A DNA stretch of 64,000 nucleotides from Leifsonia sp. Root112D2 (GCF_001424905.1 NZ_LMCU01000002.1:248001-312000); one strand, 5' to 3'; positions 16,512 through 26,293 are shown, counted from the stretch's first letter. Notes: generated from the letters alone by a model not told the origin. A program made the numbers and translations.

Positions 16512-17888
16512 TTAAGAGACGAGCGCGCTGAACGCGTCATCATCGACGGCACCGACGGCCGCCACGGAAATGTCTCGTGAGGCGAGATCGGCGGCGAGAT
16601 CGCGCACACCGTCGGCGGTGACGAGCGCGACCCTGCGCAGGCTCTCGTCGAGATCGACGAACTCGCCGAGCGTGATCTCCGAGCGTCCGAGCCGCGACAT
16701 GCGCGTGTCCGAGTCTTCGAGCGCTATCGCCGCGCCGCCCGAGAGTTGACCAACCGCACGCCGCATCTCGTCGTCGGTGACGCCGCCGTCGGCGAGCCGG
16801 TGCAATTCGGCCAGCATCAGTTCGGAGACCTGCGTGGCCTTCGCCGGCGCACACCCCGCGTAAAGGCCGAAGACCCCGGCGTCCGAGTATGACGCCGAGA
16901 ACGAATAGACCGAATAGGCCAGGCCCCGCTTCTCGCGGATCTCCTGAAAGAGCCGGCTGGACATGCCGCCTCCGAGAATCGAGTTGAGCACGCTCATCGT
17001 GACCCGGCGTTCGTCTGAGGCGGTCAGCCCGGGAACACCCACAAGAATGTTGGCCTGCTCGATCGGCCGGCGCACGGTGACTATCGCGTTGGCCCGCTCG
17101 ATGCTCGCGGCGGCCGTGCCACGACGCGCGACGGGCGCGGCCGTCAGCTCAGGATCCCAGCCGGCGGCGGCAAGCGCCTTCGTGACATCGGCAACAAGCC
17201 GGTCATGGTCGACGGCGCCGGCAACCGTGATGACAAGATCCTGGGGCCGGTAGTTGGCCCTGTAATGCTCGAAGACGGCGTCACGTGTCGCGGCGCGAAT
17301 CGTCTCGGGGCTGCCACCGATGGGGCGTCCGAGCGGATGCGAGCCCAGCACCGCCTCGAAGAAGCGCTCGTTCACCACATCGGACGGGTCGTCTTCGGCC
17401 ATCGAGAGTTCTTCGAGGATGACACCACGTTCATTCTCGAATTCGTCGGCATCAAGCAGCGAGGACGCCAGCATGTCCGCAATGACCTCGACCGCCATGG
17501 GCAGGTCGCGATCCTGGATCTTCGCGTAGTAGCAGGTGTATTCCTTGGCAGTCATGGCGTTGTGCTCGCCGCCGACCGAATCGAACGCTATGGCGATATC
17601 GAAGGCGCTGCGCTTCTCGGTGCCCTTGAACAGGAGATGCTCGAGAAAGTGCGTCGAGCCAAAACTCGAGGGGTGGCCGGGAGCAGAACCACGCGGCTTG
17701 CGGGCATCCGTCTCATCGCGCGAGCCCACCGCCACCCAGTAGCCGATGGTCGCCGTGCGCGAACCCGGCACGGATTCGCTGAGAATACGCACCCCGCTCG
17801 GCAGGATGCTGCGTCGAACACGAGCATCGCCGGATGCTGCAAAAGAGATTTCGGCGGCGTCAAGCGGGAGGTCGACTGCGCCGTTCAT
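16512..17888 (-). CDS. M16-family zinc metallopeptidase
   Basis: 458-aa insulinase-type peptidase, the relative of mitochondrial processing peptidase found downstream of pnp in most actinobacteria. The inverted zinc motif HFLEH is near residue 80, with the third ligand Glu in VEVIADML...ENERGVILEELSM. The C-terminal half is the inactive M16 domain (GLAYSVYSFSASYSDAGVFGLY). The frame is open to 17936; the ATG of MNGAVDLPLDAAEIS is preferred, with a TAGGGT box just upstream. Here pnp is 13 kb away. Confidence 0.93.
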   Translation of the reverse strand: MNGAVDLPLDAAEISFAASGDARVRRSILPSGVRILSESVPGSRTATIGYWVAVGSRDETDARKPRGSAPGHPSSFGSTHFLEHLLFKGTEKRSAFDIAIAFDSVGGEHNAMTAKEYTCYYAKIQDRDLPMAVEVIADMLASSLLDADEFENERGVILEELSMAEDDPSDVVNERFFEAVLGSHPLGRPIGGSPETIRAATRDAVFEHYRANYRPQDLVITVAGAVDHDRLVADVTKALAAAGWDPELTAAPVARRGTAAASIERANAIVTVRRPIEQANILVGVPGLTASDERRVTMSVLNSILGGGMSSRLFQEIREKRGLAYSVYSFSASYSDAGVFGLYAGCAPAKATQVSELMLAELHRLADGGVTDDEMRRAVGQLSGGAAIALEDSDTRMSRLGRSEITLGEFVDLDESLRRVALVTADGVRDLAADLASRDISVAAVGAVDDDAFSALVS

Positions 17889-17947
17889 CACACTCAACCC
17901 TACGCCAGCACAACGACCGCCGTCAGAGTCATCCAATTTGTGGACAA

Positions 17948-17961
17948 ACAGACTGGTCTGT
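17948..17961. promoter_or_regulatory. palindromic operator before the TetR gene
   Basis: ACAGACTGGTCTGT has perfect 6-bp arms around two bases. A TATACT -10-like box follows at 17968-17973. It probably binds the TetR regulator encoded at 18071 (autoregulation), possibly also acting on a divergent transcript. Confidence 0.55.
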
Positions 17962-18070
17962 CTAGGCTATACTGATCTGGACATCACGTCCGAACCGGGG
18001 CCTGCAAACCCGTTTCGGCTTACCGGGAGGCGACCCGAACGCCCCCCATGCACAAAAGGAGCCGTGCCGG

Positions 18071-18664
18071 ATGGTTGACAATGCCCGATCGACCATCCGG
18101 CCGCCCGCTCCCGCGAAGCTCAAGATTCTCGCCACAGCGAACGACCTCTTCTACACCGAGGGAATCCACACCGTCGGGGTCGACCGCATCATCGCGGGCG
18201 CCCACGTGACCAAGGCAACCTTCTATAAGCACTACCGCTCGAAGGATCTGCTGATCATCGCGTATGTCGAGGGCCGCGACCGCGAGATTCGCGACTTCTT
18301 CGAGGACGCGGAGAAACGTCTCAGCGACCCTCGGGAAATCCTCCGCCAACTGACCAACCGAATCGGCGGAGAGGCAACACGTGAGGGCTTTCGCGGCTGC
18401 CCGTTCATCAATGCCGCGGCGCAGTTCGTCGACCCGAACCATCCGGTACGCCAGGCCGTGACGGTGCATCGCGACTGGTACAGCGACCGCATCGAGGAGC
18501 TCATGCGCGAGATGGGCCATCCCCACCCCGGCGACGCGGCGGACGACTATCTGCTCGCCCGCGACGGCGCACTCGCCGGCGGTTACGTGGGAGACTCGAT
18601 AGCCGCGAATGCGGCCCTGCACCGCATCACCGAGCGGATTCTGGCAGAAGCGCCTTCACGCTAG
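18071..18664 (+). CDS. TetR/AcrR-family regulator
   Basis: 197 aa. N-terminal helix-turn-helix at about residues 20-60 (ANDLFYTEGIHTVGVDRII, HVTKATFYKHYRSKD). The ligand domain contains EGFRGCPFINAAAQF, typical of TetR proteins of the NemR/AcuR-like group that sense electrophiles or small aldehydes; this is a family hint only. AAGGAG lies nine bases before the ATG. The palindrome at 17948 is a likely own operator. The convergent aldo/keto reductase gene is a possible but unproven target. Confidence 0.88.
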   Translation: MVDNARSTIRPPAPAKLKILATANDLFYTEGIHTVGVDRIIAGAHVTKATFYKHYRSKDLLIIAYVEGRDREIRDFFEDAEKRLSDPREILRQLTNRIGGEATREGFRGCPFINAAAQFVDPNHPVRQAVTVHRDWYSDRIEELMREMGHPHPGDAADDYLLARDGALAGGYVGDSIAANAALHRITERILAEAPSR

Positions 18665-18706
18665 GGCAGCACGCCGCAACCGTCAGTTCACGGTAGCCCG
18701 GTCGGG

Positions 18707-18723
18707 CCCTTCGACAGGCTCAG
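18707..18723. repeat. short dispersed element CCCTTCGACAGGCTCAG
   Basis: A 17-base stretch in the gap between convergent genes. Its CCCTTCGA start matches the copy of the other element inside bkdC (27853-27860). Elements of the type CCCTTCGACAAGCTCAGGG are frequent in Microbacteriaceae genomes in my recollection; only one copy is seen here. Confidence 0.35.
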
Positions 18724-18736
18724 CGATCGGTAGCGA

Positions 18737-19786
18737 CTACACCCTGTCGAGTTCGAGCATCTGCGCCCTCGTGAGACGGATGCTCGCGGCCAGCATGAGC
18801 GCGTCGACCTGCGCCGGCATGCTCGCGCTCGCAACCGGCGCGACAACGCTGCGCTTGGCCAGCAGCCAGGCCAAAGCAATGCTCGGGATGCTCGTATCGT
18901 GCTCAAGCGCTACCCGCTCGAGCGCGCCGAGCATGCGCGCTCCCTTTCGGCCCAGGTGCTCGGCGACCCTGGCCCCGCGCGCGCTGGAAGCCAGATCGGA
19001 CCTGGAACGGTACTTGCCGGTGAGGTAGCCATCGGCGAGCGCGGCATACGGCATGACGGCCAGTCCCTGAGCCGCAGCGACGATGCGCAGGCCGCTCTCG
19101 AACTGCTCACGCTGCACGAGGTTGTAGCGCGACTGAATGGCCACGAACTTGGGCAACCCGGTTGAGGAGAGGATGCGCGCCTCGATCAGGCGTTCGGCCG
19201 GAAAATTCGACGCGGCGATGTACCTGACCTTGCCGGACTCAATGAGCCACTCCGCCGTCGAAAGGCTGTTCTCCAGCGGCACCGACGGGTCGTCGTCGTG
19301 AAAATAGAGCAGGTCGATGTGGTCGGTCTGCAATCGCTCGAGCGAGGCCTCGACCGCGCGCACGATGTTCACGGCGCCGAGCCCGGGCGCATCCGCATGC
19401 CTGCCGATCTTGGTGGCGAGCACGAGGTGGTCCCGATTGCCACGCTCGTGCATCCAGTTGCCGATGATCACCTCGCTACGGCCACCAGCGTAGCTGTCGG
19501 CCGTGTCGATGAAATTACCACCGAGCGCGTTGTAGCGGTCGAGGGTACGCGCCGAGCTCTCGCCGTCTGCCGTCCATCCGAAGACGCTGCCGCCGAGCGA
19601 CAGCGGGTAAACAACCAGCTCGCTTTCGCCGATGCGCCTCGGGGCCACGATCGACAGCGGACCGGTGAGTTCGAGATCGTCGTCGATGTCACGCACGCCA
19701 TCTATCGCGCCGCGGCCGGGCCGTACCAGAGCGGGCTGAGCCCCCGATGCCGCGTTTCTGGCACGATTCGGTTTGAGCTGTGGCAT
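18737..19786 (-). CDS. aldo/keto reductase
   Basis: 349-aa NADPH-dependent oxidoreductase of the Tas/YajO-like group. The (beta/alpha)8 barrel shows DTADSYAGGRSEVIIG (catalytic Asp and Tyr), LATKIGRHADAPG, DHIDLLYFHDDDP (active-site His) and KVRYIAASNFPAERL. The N-terminal 45 residues are an extension beyond the normal start. GGGAGGGG lies before the ATG. The substrate is unknown. It is the last gene before the leucine-type operon, separated from it by 194 bases. Confidence 0.87.
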   Translation of the reverse strand: MPQLKPNRARNAASGAQPALVRPGRGAIDGVRDIDDDLELTGPLSIVAPRRIGESELVVYPLSLGGSVFGWTADGESSARTLDRYNALGGNFIDTADSYAGGRSEVIIGNWMHERGNRDHLVLATKIGRHADAPGLGAVNIVRAVEASLERLQTDHIDLLYFHDDDPSVPLENSLSTAEWLIESGKVRYIAASNFPAERLIEARILSSTGLPKFVAIQSRYNLVQREQFESGLRIVAAAQGLAVMPYAALADGYLTGKYRSRSDLASSARGARVAEHLGRKGARMLGALERVALEHDTSIPSIALAWLLAKRSVVAPVASASMPAQVDALMLAASIRLTRAQMLELDRV

Positions 19787-19980
19787 TGCCCCTCCCGTGC
19801 GTTTCGAGCCCCCGTTGAACTACAGGCACTCACCTCGAAACGGTGCCTGTGTTCGTAGCGTAAGCCATGCCGCAGACCTTGCCCGGTCACCACGAGTGAA
19901 CTGTTATCAAATCTTTCATCATTGCCTGTTCGCGGGGGCATTCCACCCGCAAATGGGGCGGCGAATCGCGTCGGCCGACT

Positions 19981-20790
19981 TCAGTGGCCCGCCCGGCGCA
20001 GCACCGATTCGGCATGCCTCAGGAGCGGCCGGTCGACCATCTGCCCACGAAATCGAAACACTCCCGCTTCTCGACTCGCCGCGTCGAGAACGGCGCGAGC
20101 GAAGGCCAGCTCGCCGTCGTCGGGCCGGTACGCCTCGCGAATCACCGCAACCTGGCTGGGATGGATGCACGCCGTTGCCGCGAATCCGCTGGCCGCGGCA
20201 TCCGCCGCCTCCTCTCGCAGCCCTGACACGTCAGCGATGGCAAGGTGCACCGTGTCGATGGCGGCCTTGCCATGGGCCGCCGCCGCCAGCAGCACGGTGG
20301 AGCGTGCGTATCTCGCCACCTCGCGGTAGCCCCCACCCGGAGACCTGCTGGAGGTGCCCGACAGCGAGGCCAGAAGATCCTCGGCGCCCCACATGAGAGC
20401 CACCACGCTGTCGTGCTGGGCGATCTGCGACGCGGCGAGCACGCCGGCCGCCGTCTCGCACAGCGCTATCACCTCGTAGCCGTCGAGCGCATCGAGCTGC
20501 CCGGCGCTGCCCGCCTTCGGCAGCATCACGGTGCGATAGTCGGATGCGGCGAGCGCTGCCAGGTCCTCGGTGAAATCTGCGCTGTCGGCCGGGTTCACGC
20601 GCACGATGGTGCGATCGGCCGGCAGCGGATGATTCAGGAGCGCAGCTCGCGCGGTATCGCGGGCATCGGGATCGACGGCGTCCTCGAGATCGATGATGAC
20701 GGCATCCGCTCGCCCGAGGGCCTTCACATAGCGATCGGGCCGGTCGCCCGGAACGAACAGCAGCGCCGGACCCATCGCGAAGGTGCTCAT
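19981..20790 (-). CDS. CitE-like acyl-CoA lyase (HpcH/HpaI family)
   Basis: 269-aa TIM-barrel lyase. FVPGDRPDRYVKAL, IIDLEDAVDPDARD (metal Glu/Asp), TIVRVNPADS (substrate Arg) and ALCETAAGVL are present. It is the counterpart of M. tuberculosis Rv2498c, a stereospecific 3-hydroxyacyl-CoA lyase in the leucine region, not of true citrate lyase, since no CitF/CitD is near. The ATG overlaps the maoC stop by four bases, which sets the start at MSTFAMGPALLFVP. It is the last gene of the operon. Confidence 0.88.
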   Translation of the reverse strand: MSTFAMGPALLFVPGDRPDRYVKALGRADAVIIDLEDAVDPDARDTARAALLNHPLPADRTIVRVNPADSADFTEDLAALAASDYRTVMLPKAGSAGQLDALDGYEVIALCETAAGVLAASQIAQHDSVVALMWGAEDLLASLSGTSSRSPGGGYREVARYARSTVLLAAAAHGKAAIDTVHLAIADVSGLREEAADAAASGFAATACIHPSQVAVIREAYRPDDGELAFARAVLDAASREAGVFRFRGQMVDRPLLRHAESVLRRAGH

Positions 20791-21293
20791 TCGGTGGCCT
20801 CGTTCGCGCCCTGTGCTGCCCTCTCGCCCGCGCTCTGGCACCAGACGAGCGAGGAACGCACCGCGTCCGCCACGATCTCGCCGTGCTGGTTGAGCCCGGT
20901 GTGCCGAAAGGTCACGACGCCCTGGCCCGGCCGGGAGGCCGACAGGCGTTTGGCTACCACCACCGTTTCGCAGTAGAGCGTGTCGCCGTGGAACAGCGGA
21001 TGCGGAAAGGAGACCTCCGCGAATCCCAGGTTCGCCACGATGGTGCCCTGGGTGAGCTGTGCAACCGAGGCACCCACGATCGTCGCGAGCGTGAACATGG
21101 AGTTCACCAGGCGCTGGCCGAATGGCTGGGTGGCCGAGAACGCCGCATCAAGATGAAGCGCCTGCGTGTTCATAGTGAGCGTGGTGAAGAGCACATTGTC
21201 GGCCTCCGTCACGGTGCGACCCGGGCGGTGCAGGTAGCGCGTCTCGAGCTCGAACTCCTCGTAGTACAGGCCGCGCTGTTCGATCTCTTTCAT
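20787..21293 (-). CDS. MaoC-family acyl-CoA hydratase
   Basis: 168-aa hotdog-fold protein like Rv2499c. It shows GRTVTEADNVLFTTLTMN (hydratase-2 region with catalytic Asp), NSMFTLATIVG, and FPHPLFHGDTLYCETVV. Probable role: hydration of a 2-enoyl-CoA intermediate, here perhaps 3-methylglutaconyl-CoA. AAGGAGACGAC precedes the ATG of MKEIEQRGLYYEEF, preferred over an ATG five codons upstream. It overlaps citE by four bases and follows the dehydrogenase after 33 bases. Confidence 0.88.
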   Translation of the reverse strand: MKEIEQRGLYYEEFELETRYLHRPGRTVTEADNVLFTTLTMNTQALHLDAAFSATQPFGQRLVNSMFTLATIVGASVAQLTQGTIVANLGFAEVSFPHPLFHGDTLYCETVVVAKRLSASRPGQGVVTFRHTGLNQHGEIVADAVRSSLVWCQSAGERAAQGANEATE

Positions 21294-21326
21294 GTCGTCT
21301 CCTTTCAAGCCCTGCGGATGCTTCGC

Positions 21327-22520
21327 TCAGCCACCGAAACCGAGGGCGCGCGAGATGACCATGAGCTGCACCTCTGTCGTACCCTCACCGATCTCGAGAA
21401 TCTTCGAGTCGCGGTAGTGGCGCGCCACGGGGTTCTCATTCATGAAGCCATAACCTCCGAAGATCTGGGTCGCATCGCGTGCGTTCGCCATCGCGGCGTC
21501 GCTTCCCACCATCTTGGCAATGGACGCCTCCATCTTGAAGGGCTTGCCCGCAGCGACCTTGTGTGCAGCGTCGTAGCAGGCGAGCCGCGCCGCGTGCACG
21601 CGGGCCTGCATGCGTGCGATGGTGAACGCGATGTGCTGGTTCGAGCCGATCGTGCGACCGAAGACGGTGCGGGACTTCGCGTAGCGCACGGCCTCTTCGA
21701 GGCAGCCTTGCGCGGCACCCGTGCACAGCGCCGAGAACGCGACGCGCCCCTCGTCGAGGGTCTGCAGAAAGTCGGCGAAGCCGCGCCCACGCTCGCCGAG
21801 CAGGTTCGCCTCCGGCACGCGCACGCCCGCCAAGGTGAGCGGGTGCGTGTCTGAGGTGTGCCAGCCCACCTTGTCGTAGCTCGGCTCCACCGTGAAGCCG
21901 GGGGTACCGCTCGGCACCAGAATCGCGCTCAGTTCCTTCTTCACCGAGCCATCGGCGCGCGTGGACTCCCCCGTCACGGCGGTGATGGTCACGAGCCGAG
22001 TGATCTCGGTGCCCGAGTTGGTGATGAACTGCTTGGTTCCGTCGATCACCCATTCGCCGTTCTCAAGCCGCGCGGTGGTCTTGGTTCCTGCGGCGTCGGA
22101 GCCGGCATCCGCCTCGGTGAGGCCGAAGCCGGCGAGCGCCTGGCCGCTGGTGAGCATCGGCAGCCACTCCTCTTTCTGGGCCTCGGTTCCGCGACGGAAG
22201 ACGGGCATGACACCGAGGCCGACGCCGGCCTCGAGGGTGACGGCAATGCTCTGGTCCACCCGCGCGAGCTGCTCGATGGCCAGACACAGCGAGACGTAGT
22301 CCTTGCCCTGCCCGCCGTACTGCTGTGGAAACGGCAGGCCGAACAGCCCCATGCGACCCATCTGCGCGATGATGTCGTACGGCAGCGCGCGCTTGGTGTC
22401 GTACTCGTACGCGGCGGGAGCGACAACGCTGTCGGCGAAGTCGCGCACCTCCTCAAGCAGGCTCTGCTGCTGATCGCTCAACTCGATGCTGGCGAACGCG
22501 GTGGTGAAACTGTCGGTCAT
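21327..22520 (-). CDS. acyl-CoA dehydrogenase (isovaleryl-CoA-type, FadE19-like)
   Basis: 397-aa FAD enzyme. FGLTEADAGSDAAGTKTTA and WVIDGTKQFITNSG form the FAD/substrate region. The C-terminal catalytic Glu is in YRDSKILEIGEGTTEVQL near residue 378. By position between accA1 and maoC it corresponds to M. tuberculosis fadE19 and most likely oxidises isovaleryl- or methylbutyryl-CoA. The ATG overlaps the accA1 stop by four bases. Confidence 0.9.
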   Translation of the reverse strand: MTDSFTTAFASIELSDQQQSLLEEVRDFADSVVAPAAYEYDTKRALPYDIIAQMGRMGLFGLPFPQQYGGQGKDYVSLCLAIEQLARVDQSIAVTLEAGVGLGVMPVFRRGTEAQKEEWLPMLTSGQALAGFGLTEADAGSDAAGTKTTARLENGEWVIDGTKQFITNSGTEITRLVTITAVTGESTRADGSVKKELSAILVPSGTPGFTVEPSYDKVGWHTSDTHPLTLAGVRVPEANLLGERGRGFADFLQTLDEGRVAFSALCTGAAQGCLEEAVRYAKSRTVFGRTIGSNQHIAFTIARMQARVHAARLACYDAAHKVAAGKPFKMEASIAKMVGSDAAMANARDATQIFGGYGFMNENPVARHYRDSKILEIGEGTTEVQLMVISRALGFGG

Positions 22521-24658
22521 GATGCTGCTCCTTCTTGTCTCGCCGTCGCCGATTGTGTCGGTTCAGGCTCGTCTGGGGTGGCCGGCGCCGGGTCGGCAGC
22601 CTCAGCCGGGTCGATGCTGGCGAGAATCTGGTCGCTCTTCACGAGGTCGCCGACGGCGACGTGAATGCTCACGATTCCGTCAATCGTGGCCGTGAGACGG
22701 TGCTCCATCTTCATGGCCTCGACGGTCAGCAGGCTCTCCCCGACCTCGACGGTCTTCCCTGACGCGACAGAGACGGCGACCACGGTGCCGGGCATGGGGG
22801 TACGGATGTCGGGGCTGGCCTGGCCGGGCGTGCGGTTCAGGCCCGCCAGATGCTCGGCGCTGCGCGTCGCCTCGTCGAGAATCGTGAGCTCGAACGCGGC
22901 ACCGGCGTCACCGATCCAGACGGATGCGCCCTGCCGCGCCACGCGCCGTGTGCGTGCGACGCCGTCGAGCTCCACGAGCAGCGTCGAGGCATCCCGCTGC
23001 TGGAAGCGTGCCCGGTGTTCACGGGATTCGATGGCGATGGATGCCTCGTGGGCGCCACCCGCGACGAACACGTCGACGACACGCTCGGGTCCCAGCCGAA
23101 AGCCATAGCGCACGGGGCGCGGGGAGCCGAGTCGCCAGCCGCTCGGCTTCAGCCATGGCGAGCCGTCTTCCGCGGCGACCTGCCGCTCGGCGTGCAGGGC
23201 CAGCGCCGCCGCCGTGAGAATGCCGTCATCCGGCTCGCGAAAAACCAAACCGTCGAGGCTGCGTTCGATGAGGCCCGTGTCGAGGTCGCCTGCCTGCACC
23301 TCGGGTTCGGCAAGCAGGGCCCGCAGGTATTCGAGGTTCGTGTGCAGGCCGAGCACGGTGGTGTGTTCAAGTGCCGCGTCCAGCCGGGTGAGCGCCTGCG
23401 CCCGATCCGCACCCCACGCGATCACCTTGGCCAGCATGGGGTCGTAGTCGGCACCAATCTGCAGCCCCGGCGCGAGTGCGCTGTCCACCCGAATCCCTTC
23501 GCCCTGCGCCTCCCGGAGCGCCAGCACGGTGCCGGTCGTGGGCAGGAAGCCGCGTTCCGGACTCTCCGCGTACACCCGCGCCTCGATGGCGTGGCCGCTC
23601 AGCGTGACCTCCGATTGGGCGATGCCCAGCGGCTCCCCGGCCGCGATGCGCAACTGCCACTCCACCAAGTCGATTCCGGTCACGAGCTCGGTGACCGGGT
23701 GTTCCACCTGCAGCCGAGTGTTCATCTCCATGAAGAAGAACTCCTCGGGCTGTGCTGCCGCCACCAGAAACTCCACGGTTCCGGCACCGGCATAGTCGAC
23801 GCTGCGAGCGACCTGGCATGCCGCCTCGCCGATGCGCGCCCGCGTCGCCGCATCCAGCAGCGGCGAGGGGGCCTCCTCGATCACCTTCTGGTGCCGGCGT
23901 TGCAGCGAGCACTCCCGCTCCCCCAGGTGGATCACCCCGCCGTGCCCGTCGGCGAGAAGCTGTACCTCGATATGCCGCGGCGTCTCAACGAGACGCTCGA
24001 GAAAGAGGGTGTCGTCGCCGAAGGCGGATGCCGCCACCCGGCGGGCCGCCGCCAACCTGCTGTGCAGCTCACTCGCGTCGCGCACGACCTGCATGCCTTT
24101 TCCGCCGCCGCCGGCCGAGGGCTTGATGAGCAGCGGGTAGCCGACGGCGGGCGCGGCGGCGATGAGCGCCGCATCGTCGAGGCCCGGCTCGGCGACGCCG
24201 GGAATCGTGGGAACGCCGAACGATTCCACCTGCTTCTTGGCACGGATCTTGTCGCCCATGACCTCGAGGGCGTGCGTGGACGGGCCGATGAACACGATGC
24301 CCGCCTCGGCGCAGGCCGCGGCGAACGCCGCGTTCTCGGAGAGGAAGCCGTAGCCGGGGTGGATCGCCTCCGCGCCCGTCTGCTGCGCCGCCGCGATGAT
24401 CGCCTCGACGTCGAGGTAACTCGCCTGTGCTGCCGCGGGGCCGATGCGCACGGCGATGTCGGCCAGGCCGACGTGCTTCGCACCACGATCGGCGTCGCTG
24501 TAGACGGCAACCGAGCGGATGCCAAGACGCGCCAGCGTCTCGATGATGCGGCAGGCTATCTCGCCGCGGTTGGCCACGAGAACCGTGCCGAACGGGCGCG
24601 CCACGGCGGGAGATGCGGGGCGCGCGGGACGGCGACCTGGGGAATCGGCGATGGTCAT
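22517..24658 (-). CDS. accA1: biotin-dependent acyl-CoA carboxylase alpha subunit (MCC-type)
   Basis: 713-aa biotin carboxylase and biotin carrier chain. Residues 20-470 hold the carboxylase (VANRGEIACRIIETLARLG, GGGGKGMQVV ATP loop, MEMNTRLQVEHPVTE). The C terminus carries the biotinyl domain with the biotinylated Lys in TVEAMKMEHRLT near residue 651. With AccD1 it probably forms 3-methylcrotonyl-CoA carboxylase for leucine breakdown. The frame is open far upstream to 26017, but that part lies over accD1 and is not real; the ATG at 24658, five bases after the accD1 stop, begins MTIADSPGRRPARP. Confidence 0.94.
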   Translation of the reverse strand: MTIADSPGRRPARPASPAVARPFGTVLVANRGEIACRIIETLARLGIRSVAVYSDADRGAKHVGLADIAVRIGPAAAQASYLDVEAIIAAAQQTGAEAIHPGYGFLSENAAFAAACAEAGIVFIGPSTHALEVMGDKIRAKKQVESFGVPTIPGVAEPGLDDAALIAAAPAVGYPLLIKPSAGGGGKGMQVVRDASELHSRLAAARRVAASAFGDDTLFLERLVETPRHIEVQLLADGHGGVIHLGERECSLQRRHQKVIEEAPSPLLDAATRARIGEAACQVARSVDYAGAGTVEFLVAAAQPEEFFFMEMNTRLQVEHPVTELVTGIDLVEWQLRIAAGEPLGIAQSEVTLSGHAIEARVYAESPERGFLPTTGTVLALREAQGEGIRVDSALAPGLQIGADYDPMLAKVIAWGADRAQALTRLDAALEHTTVLGLHTNLEYLRALLAEPEVQAGDLDTGLIERSLDGLVFREPDDGILTAAALALHAERQVAAEDGSPWLKPSGWRLGSPRPVRYGFRLGPERVVDVFVAGGAHEASIAIESREHRARFQQRDASTLLVELDGVARTRRVARQGASVWIGDAGAAFELTILDEATRSAEHLAGLNRTPGQASPDIRTPMPGTVVAVSVASGKTVEVGESLLTVEAMKMEHRLTATIDGIVSIHVAVGDLVKSDQILASIDPAEAADPAPATPDEPEPTQSATARQEGAAS

Positions 24659-24663
24659 GTGCG

Positions 24664-26271
24664 TCACATCCGGAACAGGCCGAAGGCCGTGTCGGGCAGC
24701 GGCACGCGCGAGCACACATCGAGGGCGAGGCCCAGCACCGTGCGGGTATCTGCCGGGTCGATGATGCCGTCGTCCCACAGCCGCGCGGTCGAATAGTAGG
24801 GGCCGCCCTGCCGCTCGTATTGTTCGGCGATCGGTGCGCGGAACGCCGCCTCGTCCTCGGCCGACCATTGCTCGCCGCGGCCTTCGAGCTGCTCGCGTTT
24901 GACGGTGGCCAGCACGGATGCCGCCTGCGGGCCACCCATGACGGAGACCCGCGCGGCCGGCCACATCCACAGGAAACGTGGCGAGTACGCGCGTCCGCAC
25001 ATGGAGTAGTTGCCGGCACCGAACGAACCGCCGATCACCACCGTGAGCTTGGGCACCCGGGCCGTGGCAACGGCGGTGACCATCTTCGCTCCGTGCTTGG
25101 CGATGCCGCCGGCCTCCGCATCCGTTCCCACCATGAAGCCGGAGATGTTCTGCAGAAACACGAGCGGGATACCGCGCTGGTCGCACAATTCGATGAAGTG
25201 CGCGCCCTTCTGGGCGGACTCGCTGAAGAGCACGCCGTTGTTGGCCACGATGCCCACCGGATGCCCATGCAGGCGCGCGAAGCCTGTCACGAGCGTCGTG
25301 CCGTACTCCTTTTTGAACTCGTGGAACTCGCTGGCATCCACCAGTCGGGCAATCACCTCGTGCACGTCGTAGGAGGCCTGTACGTCGGTGGGGACCACAC
25401 CGTAGAGCGTGGATTCCTCCGCCACCGGCGGCCGGCTCCGCTGCACCTCCCAGGCGGGTGCTGCCGCTTCGGGCAGCGTTGCCACGATGTCGCGCACTAT
25501 CGCGAGGGCGTGTTCGTCGTCTTCGGCGAGATGATCGACGACGCCGGAGACGCGTGCGTGCAGTTCGCCGCCGCCAAGATCCTCGGCACTGACTATCTCG
25601 CCGATGGCGGCCTTCACGAGGGGTGGCCCGCCGAGGAAGATCGTGCCCTGGCCGCGCACGATCACCGTCTCGTCGCTCATGGCCGGCACGTAGGCACCGC
25701 CGGCCGTGCAGGATCCCAGCACCGCGGCGATCTGCGGAATCTTCGCCGCAGACATGCGCGCCTGGTTGTAGAAGATGCGCCCGAAGTGGTCGCGATCGGG
25801 AAAGACCTCGTCCTGCATCGGCAGGTAGGCGCCGCCCGAGTCGACGAGATAGATGCAGGGCAGTGCGTTCTCGAGGGCTATCTCCTGCGCGCGCAGATGC
25901 TTCTTCACCGTCATCGGAAAGTAGGTGCCGCCCTTGACGGTGGCGTCGTTGCAGATCACGAGCACGTGCCTGCCGTGAACAAGTCCGATGCCGGCGATCA
26001 CTCCAGCGCCGGGGCATTCGTCGTCATAGAGTCCGTTCGCCGCGAGCGGCGCTATCTCAAGAAAGGGGCTGCCCGCATCCAGAAGTCGGTCGACACGTTC
26101 ACGCGGCAGCAGCTTGCCGCGAGCGAGGTGACGCTCTCGGGAGCGTTCGGGGCCGCCTGCGGCGACCACGCGCATCCGCTCACGCAATTCATCGACGAGC
26201 ATCCGCTGATCGGCCTCATTGCGCACGAACGCAGGTTCGGCGGAATTCACCGCGGACGCGAGGATCGGCAT
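24664..26271 (-). CDS. accD1: acyl-CoA carboxylase beta subunit (MCC-type)
   Basis: 535-aa carboxyltransferase. The N half has GLVHGRHVLVICNDATVKGGTY and the C half TGFARLHGHPVGIVANNGVLFS and GGSFGAGNYSMCGRAYSPRF. Length and motifs match the methylcrotonyl/AccD1 group rather than propionyl-CoA carboxylase. First gene of the five-gene operon accD1-accA1-acd-maoC-citE. The 87-base gap to the divergent TetR gene contains two palindromes, so the operon is probably repressed by that TetR. Confidence 0.93.
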   Translation of the reverse strand: MPILASAVNSAEPAFVRNEADQRMLVDELRERMRVVAAGGPERSRERHLARGKLLPRERVDRLLDAGSPFLEIAPLAANGLYDDECPGAGVIAGIGLVHGRHVLVICNDATVKGGTYFPMTVKKHLRAQEIALENALPCIYLVDSGGAYLPMQDEVFPDRDHFGRIFYNQARMSAAKIPQIAAVLGSCTAGGAYVPAMSDETVIVRGQGTIFLGGPPLVKAAIGEIVSAEDLGGGELHARVSGVVDHLAEDDEHALAIVRDIVATLPEAAAPAWEVQRSRPPVAEESTLYGVVPTDVQASYDVHEVIARLVDASEFHEFKKEYGTTLVTGFARLHGHPVGIVANNGVLFSESAQKGAHFIELCDQRGIPLVFLQNISGFMVGTDAEAGGIAKHGAKMVTAVATARVPKLTVVIGGSFGAGNYSMCGRAYSPRFLWMWPAARVSVMGGPQAASVLATVKREQLEGRGEQWSAEDEAAFRAPIAEQYERQGGPYYSTARLWDDGIIDPADTRTVLGLALDVCSRVPLPDTAFGLFRM

Positions 26272-26293
26272 CGACTGTCCTCCTGGACATTTG

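Noticed and set aside
19981..20790. Citrate lyase beta subunit
   Set aside because: No CitD, CitF or CitC genes; its place in the leucine-type operon indicates a different acyl-CoA lyase.
22850..24796. 648-codon plus-strand frame opposite accA1
   Set aside because: No domain, antisense to a complete biotin carboxylase; compositional artefact.
22517..26017. 1166-codon frame extending accA1 upstream through accD1
   Set aside because: The extra N-terminal part is Arg/Gly-rich shadow of accD1; accD1 and the ATG at 24658 explain the region.
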